Assembly (NCBI GenBank): GCA_046259385.1
Contig: JBJYWI010000172.1
Coordinates: 1 to 33,093, forward strand
Length of the DNA stretch: 33,093 nucleotides
Direction of reading: 5' to 3'
DNA from: CAVWDI01 sp046259385
GTDB taxonomy: Bacteria > Chloroflexota > Anaerolineae > Anaerolineales > UBA4823
The first letter of the stretch is position 1. Every line of letters starts with the position of its first letter. The translations under genes and the position numbers were made by a program. Below the pieces are notes generated by a model. That model was not told the origin of the DNA, searched no databases, and saw only the letters and a program-made list of their open reading frames with translations. Positions 1 through 6,979 of this stretch are shown here, in pieces.

Positions 1-122
1 TGGTAGCAAATTAGATTCTCTGTTAGCTTTAGAGAGTGTAAAATATTAATGAAAAATTTTTCTCGATGCATAATTTGAATTTGTGATAATTTTATCCCAG
101 TAAAAGCTGGAATTTCATTATT

Positions 123-149
123 TTTACATAAACGGGTTTCATATATAAT
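123..149 (+). promoter_or_regulatory. Possible promoter of the sigma/anti-sigma pair
   Basis: A perfect TATAAT lies at 144-149 and a TTTACA (one mismatch to TTGACA) at 123-128, with a 15-base spacer that is shorter than usual. It lies about 85 bases before the sigma factor start. AT-rich DNA produces such matches by chance, so this is tentative. Nothing else coding is visible in 1-233. Confidence 0.3.
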
Positions 150-233
150 TGGTAACTACGACAATCGACTTTCTCCCGTACTGAGATTTTGCACTGGAAT
201 AAGTTGGCACTATTATTGGAAAAGTGCATCTAA

Positions 234-866
234 ATGAATAAGTCAGATGGGTCTTCAGCCGAACTATCCCTTGAGTTACTTCGCAAAGGCGATAAATCCG
301 AATTCGCCCGTATGGTTGAGGCACACTCCGGCGTGGTCTACCGTCTGGCACTGAAAATGCTTGATAGAGAGCAGGATGCTGAAGATGTTTTACAGGAGAC
401 ATTTATCAAAGCATATAAAGCTCTTCCGAAATTTGACGGCCGCTCAAGCTTGTCGACCTGGCTGTATCGAATTGCTACCAATGAGGCATTGATGATCCTG
501 CGCAAGCGTAAGGGTAAAGCGGTTCCGGTTTCGATCGATGAGCCTCTGGATATGGCGCAGGGAGAAATGGAACCGCTCCAGATTGTGGATTGGTGCTGTT
601 TGCCGGAGGAGGAGCTGATGTCTGCTGAAGCCAGGCAGTACCTGAACGAGGCGGTGGAAATGCTGCCGCAAAGCCTGAAGGTGGTTTTTCTGCTCAGAGA
701 TATCGAGGGGCTTTCGACTCGCGAAACAGCTGACGTATTGGATTTGAGCGAAACCGCAGTAAAGACGCGCCTTTCGCGCGCAAGGCTGAGACTCAGGGAA
801 TATTTAACTGATTACTATCGGGACAGGATGGCAGATATCATTCCGACAAAGGGGAGCGAACAATGA
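234..866 (+). CDS. ECF-type RNA polymerase sigma factor (sigma-70 family)
   Basis: A 210-residue sigma factor with only regions 2 and 4, the layout of the extracytoplasmic-function group that directs RNA polymerase to stress promoters. Region 2 lies at about residues 24-95 and includes the typical stretch DAEDVLQETFIKAYKAL followed by STWLYRIATN. Region 4 lies at about 145-195, with LPQSLKVVFLLRDIEGLS and a helix-turn-helix ending in TRLSRARLRLREYL. The linker between them (residues about 97-140) is rich in acidic residues and prolines. The ATG at 234 gives a full region 2, but its ribosome site (GGAAAAG) is weak. The stop codon overlaps the next gene by four bases (ATGA), so sigma and anti-sigma are probably translated together. 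The inducing signal cannot be read from sequence; the redox genes downstream are possible targets. Confidence 0.93.
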   Translation: MNKSDGSSAELSLELLRKGDKSEFARMVEAHSGVVYRLALKMLDREQDAEDVLQETFIKAYKALPKFDGRSSLSTWLYRIATNEALMILRKRKGKAVPVSIDEPLDMAQGEMEPLQIVDWCCLPEEELMSAEARQYLNEAVEMLPQSLKVVFLLRDIEGLSTRETADVLDLSETAVKTRLSRARLRLREYLTDYYRDRMADIIPTKGSEQ

Positions 867-1114
867 ATGAGAGACATAACTGCAAATACTTGCTTGATTC
901 TCTCTCGGAATATATAGATGGCGAGTTGAACCAATCAATATGCGATGAGATTGACCGCCATCTGGAAGAATGTGATGATTGCAGAATAGTTGTCAATACC
1001 CTCGAAAAAACAGTTTATCTTTACCATAAAACCACCCCACAGCAAGAGATACCCGTTGATGTAAAAAAACGCCTGTATAAAAAACTGGAACTTGAAGACT
1101 TTCTTGGAAGCTAA
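863..1114 (+). CDS. Zinc-binding anti-sigma factor (zf-HC2 type)
   Basis: An 83-residue protein with the anti-sigma zinc-finger signature: His33, Cys37 and Cys40 in the H-x3-C-x2-C pattern (HLEECDDC), plus an upstream Cys7 that could be the fourth ligand. No transmembrane segment is visible, so it is a soluble anti-sigma factor, as in redox-responsive ZAS proteins of the RsrA kind. In those, zinc-site oxidation frees the sigma factor. Whether that happens here is inference, though the thiol-redox genes downstream fit. Its ATG overlaps the sigma factor stop, and the pair is the classic arrangement of a sigma factor with its inhibitor. The C-terminal half is mainly charged helix and shows no other domain. 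Confidence 0.87.
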   Translation: MNERHNCKYLLDSLSEYIDGELNQSICDEIDRHLEECDDCRIVVNTLEKTVYLYHKTTPQQEIPVDVKKRLYKKLELEDFLGS

Positions 1115-1119
1115 AGTGT

Positions 1120-1148
1120 CGTTTCTATTCAGAAAGGCAATAGAAACG
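1120..1148 (+). terminator. Hairpin after the anti-sigma gene (possible terminator)
   Basis: A perfect 10-base inverted repeat, CGTTTCTATT at 1120-1129 and AATAGAAACG at 1139-1148, flanks a 9-base loop six bases after the anti-sigma stop codon. No T-run follows, so it is not a standard intrinsic terminator. It may be a weak terminator, an RNA-stabilising hairpin or a protein site. Confidence 0.4.
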
Positions 1149-1395
1149 GGATGCAAAGATTTCGTCGCATCAAAATCCCACACTTACGGACCTACTTAAA
1201 CCCATAATCTTATATGCCTAATCCGGGATTTAATTTCTGGATGTCTCAAAAAAAAGCGTCTGGTGTAACCTTTATGCAGCACCATCATCTAAGGTATGAG
1301 TGTCTGAAGAAACCTGGAGAGACACGATATTATTTAAACGCAAATTACATATTTGCATTTATCACTCGAAAAATGAGAAGATTGAAGAAGGGAAA

Positions 1396-1659
1396 GTGAC
1401 TGCAGATTGGGATCCTTCCGGGGATAAACCCAAGCTTTCCGATAATAGGAAAAAGTATGGAGAATGGACCGGCAAGGACCGGGAATTGTACAATGCTTTG
1501 GGGATGGAACTACCTGTTTTATTGGAAAAAAATGAATTGCCGGAGATACGTGCCGGCAGTGTTTGCCCTAGTTGTGGTCAGGGCAAACTGGAATACGACG
1601 GGCTCCTGAACCTAGCCTGTGTAAATTGCGGGTATGCCGTTAGGGGATGTTTCACCTGA
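1396..1659 (+). CDS. Small zinc-ribbon protein of unknown function
   Basis: An 87-residue protein whose C-terminus carries a clear zinc ribbon: CPSCGQGKL and ACVNCGYAV, two CxxC pairs about 17 residues apart. The N-terminal part is charged and has no recognised domain. The GTG at 1396, four bases after GAAGG, is my preferred start. The frame stays open to another GTG at 1300 (119 residues), which has AAGG five bases ahead, but the extra N-terminal residues look unlike a protein domain. It lies between the sigma/anti-sigma pair and a disulfide oxidoreductase on the same strand, so it may belong to a redox regulon. Function is not known. Confidence 0.6.
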   Translation: MTADWDPSGDKPKLSDNRKKYGEWTGKDRELYNALGMELPVLLEKNELPEIRAGSVCPSCGQGKLEYDGLLNLACVNCGYAVRGCFT

Positions 1660-1720
1660 TAGGTAGATAAAACAGTTCCGTGAGGACTGAGAAAGGATAA
1701 AGTAGGAGAGAGTATAAGAG

Positions 1721-2386
1721 ATGAGTACAAAGTTATTAAATGATGATATCCAGATCCAGGTAAAAAAAGCTCTGGAAAATTTACGAGAACCGGTTGATAT
1801 CCTCTTTTTCGGGACCAGAGAAGAATGTGATTACTGTGAAGACACACTTCAACTTGTTGGTGAAGTCGCTGAGCTTTCGGGTAAGCTGGGACTCAAGGTT
1901 TATGACATAGAGGATAATCCTGATATTGCCCGTGAATATAACGTCAATAAGACTCCCGGGCTTGTTCTAACCGCAAGAGACACTAACAAGGTTATGGATT
2001 ACGGTGTGAGATTTGCCGGAATACCCTCTGGGCATGAATTCAGCTCACTGATTGAAGGTTTAATCCTGGTATCTGGCCGCGATTCCGGACTGAGTGGTGA
2101 AATCCGCAAACAATTAAGAGGTCTTAAGAATCCTGTGCTGTTACAGGTATTCGTGACACCGACCTGCCCTTACTGCCCGCGCGCAGTTGTTACAGCTCAC
2201 CAGATGGCACTTGAAAGTGAAATGGTTCAGGCCGAAATGGTCGAGGCGATGGAATTTCCGGAATTATCAGAGCGTTTTGGTGTCAACGGAGTGCCCCAGA
2301 CAACAATCAACAGTGGCGCTGGAACAGTTGTCGGGGCGGTACCAGAGCAGCAATTACTGCTTGAAATTCAAAACGCACTAGCATAA
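1721..2386 (+). CDS. Glutaredoxin-like protein disulfide oxidoreductase (two thioredoxin folds)
   Basis: A 221-residue protein made of two thioredoxin-fold halves, the build of the protein disulfide oxidoreductase family known from thermophiles and anaerobes. The first half has a CxxC at Cys36-Cys39 (ECDYCED) and a cis-proline at KTPG (about 78-80). The second half has Cys149-Cys152 (TCPYCPR), the usual reactive CPYC site, and a cis-proline at NGVPQT. It should reduce or shuffle disulfides in the cytoplasm, normally with electrons from a thioredoxin reductase, which is not in this window. An AGGAGAG ribosome site precedes the ATG at 1721. The OsmC-family gene follows after 13 bases, so the two are probably co-transcribed and may act together on hydroperoxides. 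Confidence 0.9.
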   Translation: MSTKLLNDDIQIQVKKALENLREPVDILFFGTREECDYCEDTLQLVGEVAELSGKLGLKVYDIEDNPDIAREYNVNKTPGLVLTARDTNKVMDYGVRFAGIPSGHEFSSLIEGLILVSGRDSGLSGEIRKQLRGLKNPVLLQVFVTPTCPYCPRAVVTAHQMALESEMVQAEMVEAMEFPELSERFGVNGVPQTTINSGAGTVVGAVPEQQLLLEIQNALA

Positions 2387-2399
2387 GTGGGAATCGGTT

Positions 2400-2873
2400 A
2401 TGGATGCGAAAGTGATCTGGAAAGGCAAACTGGCTTTTGACGGCACAGCCGAGAGCAAGTTCAGCCTTCCTCTGGACGGGAGAAAAAGCGTTGGTGGGGA
2501 AGAAAATGGATTTCGACCTATGGAATTGTTTGCAATTGGTCTGGCGGGGTGTACGGGGATGGATGTCATTTCCATACTGAGTAAAAAACGCCAGGATATT
2601 ACAGCCTTTGAAGTACAGGTTCACGTTGATCGTGCGACGGATTACCCCACAGTTTTTACAAAAGCGATTATCGAGTATCTGGTGACAGGAATTGAAGTTG
2701 ATGAAGCCGCCTTAATCCGCTCGATAGAGCTGTCAGCGACACGCTACTGCCCTGCCCAGGCGATGCTCGGAAAGATCATGCCGATTGAACTTATGTACAA
2801 AATATTTGAAGATCAGGGTGAGGGGATATATCAGGAAGTGAAAAGAGGGGTGTATCGACCGCGGGCGGATTGA
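2400..2873 (+). CDS. OsmC/Ohr-family protein
   Basis: A 157-residue OsmC-fold protein. The two reactive cysteines of the family are present: Cys51 in LAGCTGMDV and Cys117 in RYCPAQAML. In characterised Ohr and OsmC proteins this pair reduces organic hydroperoxides. The glutamate/arginine features that separate Ohr from the general OsmC and YhfA branches could not be placed reliably, so the substrate is open. It follows the disulfide oxidoreductase by 13 bases, and that protein could recycle its disulfide (inference). The ATG at 2400 has only a weak GTGGGAA ribosome site, but the N-terminus (KVIWKGKLAFDG) matches the family start well. Confidence 0.88.
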   Translation: MDAKVIWKGKLAFDGTAESKFSLPLDGRKSVGGEENGFRPMELFAIGLAGCTGMDVISILSKKRQDITAFEVQVHVDRATDYPTVFTKAIIEYLVTGIEVDEAALIRSIELSATRYCPAQAMLGKIMPIELMYKIFEDQGEGIYQEVKRGVYRPRAD

Positions 2874-2946
2874 GAGCGATAGTCCAATTAACCCTGTATT
2901 CGGGATTGTGCATAGTAATATCTGGCGGGAACAAATATCTAACAAC

Positions 2947-2968
2947 TAAGGATTTTAGCAATTCCTTA
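2947..2968. terminator. Possible terminator between convergent genes
   Basis: TAAGGA at 2947-2952 pairs with TCCTTA at 2963-2968 across a 10-base loop, directly after the stop codon of the MFS gene and before a short AT-rich run. It sits between two convergent genes, where a shared terminator is expected. The stem is short. Confidence 0.35.
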
Positions 2969-2969
2969 T

Positions 2970-4337
2970 TTACAAACTGGAAGTCACAGACTCGGAATTG
3001 GTTTCAACTGAAGCTTCGTAGTCAGGCATGATAGCCTCGATATTGCGGATAGCGGGTGTCATATAACCCCATAGAGCGATAATTAACCCTCCGATACCTC
3101 CCAGAATGAAGAGAAAGGACATGCCTGCACCGGGGCTGTCTCCGACCAGCGGAAAGACTGCCTGGGCGAATGAGCCGCCGGACTGGATGGTTGGCTCCAT
3201 GACATAATCAGCTAAAGGCCCAGCAATCAACATTGCTAGAGGGGTGACAAACCAAGCGATCAACCGCCGGATTGAAAAAACCCGTCCCTGGACGTCAGGA
3301 GCTACTTTAGCCTGCCAGATAGCCTGGTTTGAGCCATTTAAAATTGGTACGATAAAACCGGCGATGAAGCTGGCAGCTGTCCATACTGGCAGACTCTGCC
3401 CAAAGCCCATCAGAATCGATCCAAATATGCTAGCCAGCGCCCAGCCCCCCAATACACCGTGAATTTTAGGCGTGGGCCCGCCCCAGGCGCTCATTGCCAG
3501 ACCACCAATCAAACCCCCCGCGGCTCCCGCAGAACTTACAGTGCCATATGTGATTTCGTTGTTATTTGTGTGTGCCAGTATCATCGGCGCAATGATAGAC
3601 AGCGGTATGCCAGTTATAAAATTGCCCAGCATGAAAACAATTTGCAGTCCCAGAAGACTTGGGCGTCTGAGAATGTACCAGAATCCAAACAATGATTCCT
3701 TCCAAAGGCTGCCGCTTGCATCCTTGCCGATATCAGTTGTCTTGGGTTGGGGTACACTGACAATCAGCAGGGCTGTAATCGCGAAGACAAATGTGGCGAT
3801 ATCTATCAGCAGGACGCCTGTCAAGCCGATGTATCCCAGCAGGGCTCCAGCAAGAAGAGGTGCGAAAATGCCAGAACCGGTTTCCGCCAGCGACATTAAG
3901 CCGTTGGCGCGCCCGTACTGCTCCTTGGGGAGCATAGTTGTGATGGCGGCTGAAAATGCCGGCCACTGGAATGCCTGAAATGTACCCGAAAAAGCTCCAG
4001 CGACGTAGAGGTGCCAGATGTCCAGTTTTCCGGACAGGTAAAGTAACAGGATCACGATGGTTGCCAATCCTGACGCCAGGTCGCTGATTATCATCATGAA
4101 TTTCCGGTTTGATCGGTCGACCAGTGCGCCGGCGACCGGGCTGATTACCAGCAAAGGGGTTACAAAGAAAAAACCCACCAGGGCCAGTGCGGTGGCGGAC
4201 CCGGTGAGTTCATACGCCCATATAGTTAGGGCAAACAGAGACATGCTGGTGCCAAGCAGGGATATTACCTGTCCGATCCAGAAGGACAGGAACCCGGTCA
4301 TTCCCGAGAGCATTCTGTCGGGTTCTAAAATTGGCAT
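2970..4337 (-). CDS. MFS transporter (probable drug or metabolite exporter)
   Basis: A 455-residue membrane protein with about twelve hydrophobic segments, of the normal length for a major facilitator permease. The N-terminal half has GQVISLLGTSMSLFAL and, after the second helix, GALVDRSNRK, the loop 2-3 signature (G-x3-D-R/K-x-G-R/K-like). This N-terminal pattern is typical of the MFS_3 group that includes enterobactin and macrolide exporters. It acts in the cytoplasmic membrane, driven by an ion gradient; the cargo cannot be read from sequence. It is the last gene of a three-gene unit with the SHOCT-like and DUF2089 proteins, six bases behind the former. A second possible start, at Met13 just before the first helix, cannot be excluded. 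Confidence 0.88.
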   Translation of the reverse strand: MPILEPDRMLSGMTGFLSFWIGQVISLLGTSMSLFALTIWAYELTGSATALALVGFFFVTPLLVISPVAGALVDRSNRKFMMIISDLASGLATIVILLLYLSGKLDIWHLYVAGAFSGTFQAFQWPAFSAAITTMLPKEQYGRANGLMSLAETGSGIFAPLLAGALLGYIGLTGVLLIDIATFVFAITALLIVSVPQPKTTDIGKDASGSLWKESLFGFWYILRRPSLLGLQIVFMLGNFITGIPLSIIAPMILAHTNNNEITYGTVSSAGAAGGLIGGLAMSAWGGPTPKIHGVLGGWALASIFGSILMGFGQSLPVWTAASFIAGFIVPILNGSNQAIWQAKVAPDVQGRVFSIRRLIAWFVTPLAMLIAGPLADYVMEPTIQSGGSFAQAVFPLVGDSPGAGMSFLFILGGIGGLIIALWGYMTPAIRNIEAIMPDYEASVETNSESVTSSL

Positions 4338-4343
4338 ACTAAC

Positions 4344-4718
4344 TCAATCGATGAAAATCTCAACATGTTCCCCGTCTTCTTCATCGAGCACATCGATCAG
4401 CTTGCCGTCCACACCAGATTTTATCGAGTCGATCAGTTTGTCAAATGCTACGTCAGGCACGTAATGTGAGGCGATATTTAACCCTGCATCAACCAGCCCA
4501 AGCGGAAGGTTAACAGTGGCTTTCGGTTTTCCCGTAATCATGTCGGTTACACGAACTCGTAGAGTCCGACCGCTAGAGGATGTCTTTGCCGGTTTCAGCC
4601 TATCGCTCTCTGTGCGGCTCTTGTCTAAAGCTGACAGCAGTTGCGCGCCCTGTTCTGCGTTAATTTTTCCTTCATTTACCATTTTTAAGATCTTTATCCG
4701 TTCTTCATCTGTAGCCAT
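4344..4718 (-). CDS. SHOCT-like domain protein, function unknown
   Basis: A 124-residue protein counted from the ATG at 4718, which has AGGAG seven bases upstream. An in-frame ATG at 4745 would add nine residues but has no good ribosome site. The N-terminus (ATDEERIKILKMVNEGKI followed by NAEQGAQLLSAL) is a SHOCT-like helical hairpin, often seen in small bacterial regulators and oligomerising proteins. The C-terminal half contains VRVTDMITGKPKATVNLPLG and ends in a very acidic stretch (DEEDGEHVEIFID), like proteins near DUF4097/YvlB families. It lies between DUF2089 and the MFS gene in a compact unit, so a regulatory or accessory role in transporter expression is plausible but not shown. Confidence 0.78.
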   Translation of the reverse strand: MATDEERIKILKMVNEGKINAEQGAQLLSALDKSRTESDRLKPAKTSSSGRTLRVRVTDMITGKPKATVNLPLGLVDAGLNIASHYVPDVAFDKLIDSIKSGVDGKLIDVLDEEDGEHVEIFID

Positions 4719-4746
4719 ATCTGAACTCCTGTTTATATTATTCATT

Positions 4747-5133
4747 TCAACCGGCGAATTCCTTTAACATTTGTATCGCTTCGTCTGCGCTTATTAATCC
4801 CTCATCGAGATCCTCTAGGATACGCTGCCTTTCCGCTTCCGTAAGGCTTTGGGCTTCGTCACCAGCGCCTGGTTCATAACCGAGAGCCCGGATGATTTCG
4901 TGAAGCCGGCTGCGGATGGTCGGGTAAGAAAGACCAACCTCACCTTCCATGCGCGAAATTTTTCCTTCACAACGCACAAAAATTTCCAAAAAGTTTAACT
5001 GCTCTTTATTTAACTGGCTGAATGGCCCTCCAGCGAAACGACCTTCGATGGTGGTATCGCAATCTGCGCAGGCAAATCGGGTTATCACAATGACCCCGCC
5101 GCATATAGGGCATTCTGCTGGCATTTCATTCAT
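4747..5133 (-). CDS. DUF2089 family protein, putative regulator
   Basis: A 128-residue protein of the DUF2089 type. It opens with a zinc ribbon of two CxxC pairs (CPICGG and CADCDT, about residues 8-28). A predicted helix-turn-helix at about 40-85 includes LNKEQLNFLEIFVRCEGKI and VGLSYPTIRSRLHEIIRALG, which reads like a DNA-binding domain. The last 35 residues (ERQRILEDLDEGLISADEAI) are a SHOCT-like hairpin resembling the N-terminus of the next gene. The ATG at 5133 has GGTGGTG four bases upstream. As the first gene of the unit with the SHOCT-like and MFS genes, it is likely their transcriptional regulator (inference). Confidence 0.85.
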   Translation of the reverse strand: MNEMPAECPICGGVIVITRFACADCDTTIEGRFAGGPFSQLNKEQLNFLEIFVRCEGKISRMEGEVGLSYPTIRSRLHEIIRALGYEPGAGDEAQSLTEAERQRILEDLDEGLISADEAIQMLKEFAG

Positions 5134-5165
5134 AATTCACCACCTATAGTTTAGAAATATTGAAT

Positions 5166-5193
5166 ATAATACCATAAATACTTAAAAAGTCAA
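5166..5193 (-). promoter_or_regulatory. Promoter of the DUF2089-SHOCT-MFS unit
   Basis: Read on the minus strand, TTGACT (5193-5188) and TATTAT (5171-5166) are separated by 16 bases, a good sigma-70 type match. Transcription would start about 25 bases ahead of the DUF2089 ATG at 5133. Confidence 0.55.
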
Positions 5194-5276
5194 GATAAAA
5201 AATTGATAAAATTAATATTGACTTTATAAAAGTTAAAGAGCCGGTATGAAATATTGGAAATTCTGGATATAAATTG

Positions 5277-5300
5277 AAAACCCCGATAAATAATCTCGGG
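5277..5300 (-). terminator. Probable terminator of the four-peptidase unit
   Basis: On the minus strand CCCGA, a 9-base loop and TCGGG form a GC-rich stem followed by GTTTT. It lies about 100 bases past the stop of the last peptidase gene. The remaining bases of 5,134-5,401 are AT-rich and show no gene. Confidence 0.45.
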
Positions 5301-5401
5301 AATATTGGATTTATTCGAATTGCGTTCCGTTGTGGTAGTAGGGATTTTATTCAGGAAATTGTTTATGGAGTAAAAGCACCGCAGGGAACAGTTTGAACTG
5401 A

Positions 5402-6979
5402 TTAATAGTTCCCCTTTAATTCATCTTTTTCAACAGGACGATCGCTTTTGATAAAACTAGCTGCATTCGAGCAGGTGCAGGCGGTAACAGTTTGACTGCC
5501 CCTTGTCATTGTCCCCAGATATGGTTCACTTCCATTGTGGGCTGTCCAACCCTCCAGGTTGTAGCCTAAAATCCCCTCAGCAGGCATCCATTCGCCGTTA
5601 AATTTGCGCGCGATATGAATATGGGTACCTGTGCTTGTGCCTCCTTCGCAAGAAGGGTGGCCGATTCTATCCCCCTGTTCCAGTTGCGCACCGAGTGGGG
5701 CTCTATCTCTGGTTTCGACATGAAGGTAAAGTATATTCCATCCGGTTCTTTCATCACCATCACTGTCAAGGTCGAGCATTACAACGCCCTGTTCTGAGCG
5801 GACCACGATGCCGGGCGCCACTGCGGTTACCCAGATATCACTCTGGACGCATCCTCCACGAACGGAAGGAGGGGCAAAATCCAGAGCCGCTCGAGGGTCA
5901 TCTGTCCCCCATCCGGTATGGGGACCGCCGGTGAGTGCCCAGACCTCGCCCGGTTCAAATGGCAGGATAAACTGGGGCTGGGTCAAGCTGCCGGGGATGT
6001 TAGATTCAAGGTCTTCCTCCCAGGGGTCCCCAAACAGCTCTCTATATTGCTGTGCAAAACCTTCCGGTGCGACTGCAACCGTATAATTATCATAGTCTAA
6101 AATTGTGTTGAAATAATTCTGTAATGCTACTGTTGCCGCATTCTGCCAGGGGTCAATCCGTTCGATGCGACCATCGCTGAACCCCAGTTCCTTCAAGCGC
6201 ATGGTTCGGTACCTGTAATAACCGTTGTTTAAAAAGTTGGCAGCCCAGACCAACTGCAAATATACACCCTTGTGTTCCCAGTCCGGATAACCAAGCGGGT
6301 AATCTTCCATTTCAGGAGGCAGTACTGATTGCGACAGCGCGCCTGCCTGGTATTCAAGTATTGCCAGCAGCAACTTTGGGCTTACGCTGTAGTTTCGAGC
6401 AACCAGATCCACAATTTCGGCACCATTGCGGTTGGCTTTACTGGCGAAGGTTTTATAATTTTTCAACCAGCCCGGGTGCTTGGAGATAAATTCAGCAGTA
6501 TCAAAACCAACCTGGGCAGGTCCATTTACAAAAAGGCTGTCCGGCAGGATCTTGTAAGGTGTCCCCCACAGTGGAAGGTAGTAAATCGGAATCTGCATAG
6601 GCATCCCGGGGGGCATTGTAGTGGCTGATTTGGGAATAAATGGGTTTGCTTCCAGGATTTCATCCACAGAAGTGTTAAATCGAGAAGCCAGAAGGGGTAG
6701 CGTATCGCCGCACTGGGCGGTGTATTCGACCAGTTCCCCAGGGGAATAAAGTGGTCGCTTGGGAAATGTTGTAATCTCTCCTTCGGTGGATGATTGGTAA
6801 GGCTCGCCGCCTCCGGAATCTGAATCCTGGATCTGTTTTTCACTTAGCAGACTTGCCCCGGAAGATATCGGCGCTCCCTGTGCCTGGCAAGCCGAAACCG
6901 ATATTGCGGTCAGCAGTGTAAGAATCAACCAGGGAACAAATGAAATGTGCCCGCTAAATTTAGCGGTTGAATTTGTCAT
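5402..6979 (-). CDS. LysM and M23A-type metallopeptidase lipoprotein (copy 1 of 4)
   Basis: A 525-residue predicted lipoprotein from the ATG at 6979. The frame is open further upstream, but this start places a signal peptide (FVPWLILTLLTAISVSAC) with lipobox V-S-A-C at Cys31. A LysM-like domain at about 84-131 should bind peptidoglycan. A helical region at about 165-325 with SPKLLLAILEYQAG resembles the lysozyme-like fold of SLT transglycosylases. The M23 domain spans about 346-460, with predicted zinc ligands His354, Asp367 and His455, and His420 and His453 at the catalytic positions. The His-x12-Asp spacing matches LasA/beta-lytic peptidase. A DLDSDGDE loop at 403-410 looks calcium-binding. 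The gene overlaps the previous copy by about 20 bases. It probably cleaves cell-wall or protein cross-bridges outside the cell. Confidence 0.85.
   Translation of the reverse strand: MTNSTAKFSGHISFVPWLILTLLTAISVSACQAQGAPISSGASLLSEKQIQDSDSGGGEPYQSSTEGEITTFPKRPLYSPGELVEYTAQCGDTLPLLASRFNTSVDEILEANPFIPKSATTMPPGMPMQIPIYYLPLWGTPYKILPDSLFVNGPAQVGFDTAEFISKHPGWLKNYKTFASKANRNGAEIVDLVARNYSVSPKLLLAILEYQAGALSQSVLPPEMEDYPLGYPDWEHKGVYLQLVWAANFLNNGYYRYRTMRLKELGFSDGRIERIDPWQNAATVALQNYFNTILDYDNYTVAVAPEGFAQQYRELFGDPWEEDLESNIPGSLTQPQFILPFEPGEVWALTGGPHTGWGTDDPRAALDFAPPSVRGGCVQSDIWVTAVAPGIVVRSEQGVVMLDLDSDGDERTGWNILYLHVETRDRAPLGAQLEQGDRIGHPSCEGGTSTGTHIHIARKFNGEWMPAEGILGYNLEGWTAHNGSEPYLGTMTRGSQTVTACTCSNAASFIKSDRPVEKDELKGNY

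Noticed and set aside
205..220. Sigma-54-like promoter, TGGCAC-N5-TTGG, before the sigma factor gene
   Set aside because: The -12 element lacks the required GC, the start site would fall at the ATG itself, and no sigma-54 activator or other sigma-54 site is in view.
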